The position numbers and the translations under genes are program-made. From NCBI GenBank assembly GCA_031253705.1, contig JAIRVW010000150.1, positions 1-14,144 of the forward strand: 14,144 bases of DNA, in the 5' to 3' direction. The notes under the pieces were generated by a model. It was not told where the DNA came from. It did no database searches and saw nothing but the letters and a program-made list of their open reading frames with translations. This document shows positions 13,159 through 14,144 of the stretch, in pieces (within the stretch, counting starts at the first letter, position 1; each line of letters opens with the position of its first letter). The stretch comes from Brucellaceae bacterium. Its GTDB lineage: Bacteria > Pseudomonadota > Alphaproteobacteria > Rhizobiales > Rhizobiaceae.

Positions 13159-14144
13159 TCAGCTGACGAGCTCCACATCCACCACACCGCTGATGGCTTT
13201 CATCGCGCTGGCGATCTGCGGGCTGATACGGTAGCGATCCGGCAAGGCAACTTCGACCTCACGCTGACCATTATCTTTGATCACGATAAAGCTGACCTCA
13301 CCGTCACCACGGGTTTTGAAATAAGGGACAATCTGATCCAGTGCATCGCTGTTACGCAGGAACAGACGCAGCGCCTTTTGCAGGCGGCTGGCCTCATCTT
13401 CCAGTGACACAACCGTAGCAATACGCAGACTCACGCCTTCCGGCCGGTTCTCAGCGGAAACGGTAATTACCACCGAGCGACCGGGTTCCAGCAGGTCGCG
13501 GAACTGCTGAAGCGCTTCGGAAAACAATACCGATTCAAACTGACCTGTCGCATCGGAAAAGGCGATGATGCCCATCTTATTGCCGGTCTTGGTCTTGCGC
13601 TCCTGCTTGCTGATCACGGTTCCGGCCAAACGACCGTTGGTTGCGCCCTTTTTCACCGCATTGGAGAAATCAGCCCAGCTCTGAACACGCATTTTCTGCA
13701 GTGATTCATTATAATCATCCAGCGGATGTGCGGAGAGATAGAAGCCTGCGGCCTGCAATTCGCGATGCAGTTTCTCTGAGGATGTCCAAGGTGTTACCAC
13801 CGGCAGCTGCAGTTTTTCTTTCGGCACCAGACCGGAGCCAAAAATATCCGACTGACCGCTATTGGCATTTTCCTGTGTGCGCTGGGTATAAGCCATCAGG
13901 CTGTCCATACCGGAACTCAGAGCCGAGCGGTCAACACCAAAACAATCCAGCGCACCGGCATTAATCAGGCTTTCAAACACACGGCGGTTGACCATGCGCG
14001 GATCAACCCGCTCACAGAAATCCTCAAGGCTTTCAAACGGCTTTTCTTTCCGTTTTTCGACAATATGCTCAACGGCAGCGTCACCAACGCCTTTGATTGC
14101 AGCCAGCGAATAGAAAATCTTGCCCTCGCCTACTTCAAACGGAC
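13159..14144 (-). CDS. dnaE: DNA polymerase III subunit alpha, carboxy-terminal part only
   Basis: Catalytic subunit of the replicative polymerase. The window holds only the last 327 residues; the frame is open to the right edge, so the annotated start lies outside. Visible parts are the end of the polymerase region with the helix-hairpin-helix DNA-binding segment (SLAAIKGVGDAAVEHIVEKR, then FESLEDFCERVD and NRRVFESLINAGALDCFG), a linker, HPLDDY, and the OB-fold domain from about 150 residues into the visible part (RLAGTVISKQERKTKTGNKM and following). The extreme terminus (EVEVALPDRYRISPQIASAM and following) is typical of alphaproteobacterial DnaE. The polymerase active-site Asp residues are not in the window. 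The stop lies 78 bp before the ParD-like gene in the same direction. No clear terminator follows, so some readthrough into that operon is possible. Confidence 0.96.
   Translation of the reverse strand, partial: PFEVGEGKIFYSLAAIKGVGDAAVEHIVEKRKEKPFESLEDFCERVDPRMVNRRVFESLINAGALDCFGVDRSALSSGMDSLMAYTQRTQENANSGQSDIFGSGLVPKEKLQLPVVTPWTSSEKLHRELQAAGFYLSAHPLDDYNESLQKMRVQSWADFSNAVKKGATNGRLAGTVISKQERKTKTGNKMGIIAFSDATGQFESVLFSEALQQFRDLLEPGRSVVITVSAENRPEGVSLRIATVVSLEDEASRLQKALRLFLRNSDALDQIVPYFKTRGDGEVSFIVIKDNGQREVEVALPDRYRISPQIASAMKAISGVVDVELVS

Overview
The window is chromosomal DNA from an alphaproteobacterium, most likely a member of the Rhizobiales (Hyphomicrobiales) close to Brucella, Ochrobactrum or Pseudochrobactrum. 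The evidence is the gene set and order (tgt, queA, two cyclophilins, coaD, gyrA, marC, ssb), the GyrA carboxy-terminal insertion, the naturally occurring GyrA Ala91, and the CTTG-type -35 elements. Base composition looks only moderately GC-rich, which fits an Ochrobactrum or Pseudochrobactrum relative better than Bartonella. The genus call is an inference made without a database search. No insertion sequence, CRISPR array, tRNA or rRNA was seen.

Layout. Positions 1-2055 (minus strand) hold the queuosine genes queA and tgt; tgt runs off the left edge. Positions 2127-3984 (minus) hold coaD, then a periplasmic and a cytosolic cyclophilin, closed by a terminator. Positions 4021-4650 hold a 59-codon membrane-protein ORF on the plus strand, a promoter-hairpins-terminator unit that looks like a small RNA, and the gyrA terminator. 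gyrA (minus, GTG start) fills 4660-7461. A 327-bp intergenic region with two clean dyads separates it from plus-strand marC. A palindromic element of about 140 bp lies between marC and ssb. ssb and rpsD follow on the minus strand, each as its own unit, and rpsD has a long structured leader. Next come a small secreted protein of unknown function (plus) and a divergent HxlR-type regulator / NAD(P)-binding oxidoreductase pair. The right end holds, on the minus strand, the 3' part of dnaE and then a two-gene operon: a ParD-like ribbon-helix-helix protein overlapping a type I methionine aminopeptidase.

How the genes fit together. Most are housekeeping: tRNA modification, protein folding, coenzyme A synthesis, DNA topology, replication and translation. 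The accessory-looking parts are the HxlR/oxidoreductase pair, which resembles redox- or electrophile-responsive modules and has two GTTAC-N5/6-GTAAC dyads in its shared control region, and the ParD-like/MetAP operon. The latter has the layout of an autoregulated toxin-antitoxin locus: a small DNA-binding protein first, an ATGA overlap, and a perfect 14+14 bp inverted repeat on the promoter. Its second gene, however, is an apparently intact methionine aminopeptidase. This operon is the best candidate in the window for an undescribed system. The candidate small RNA at about 4503-4598 is the second most interesting item.
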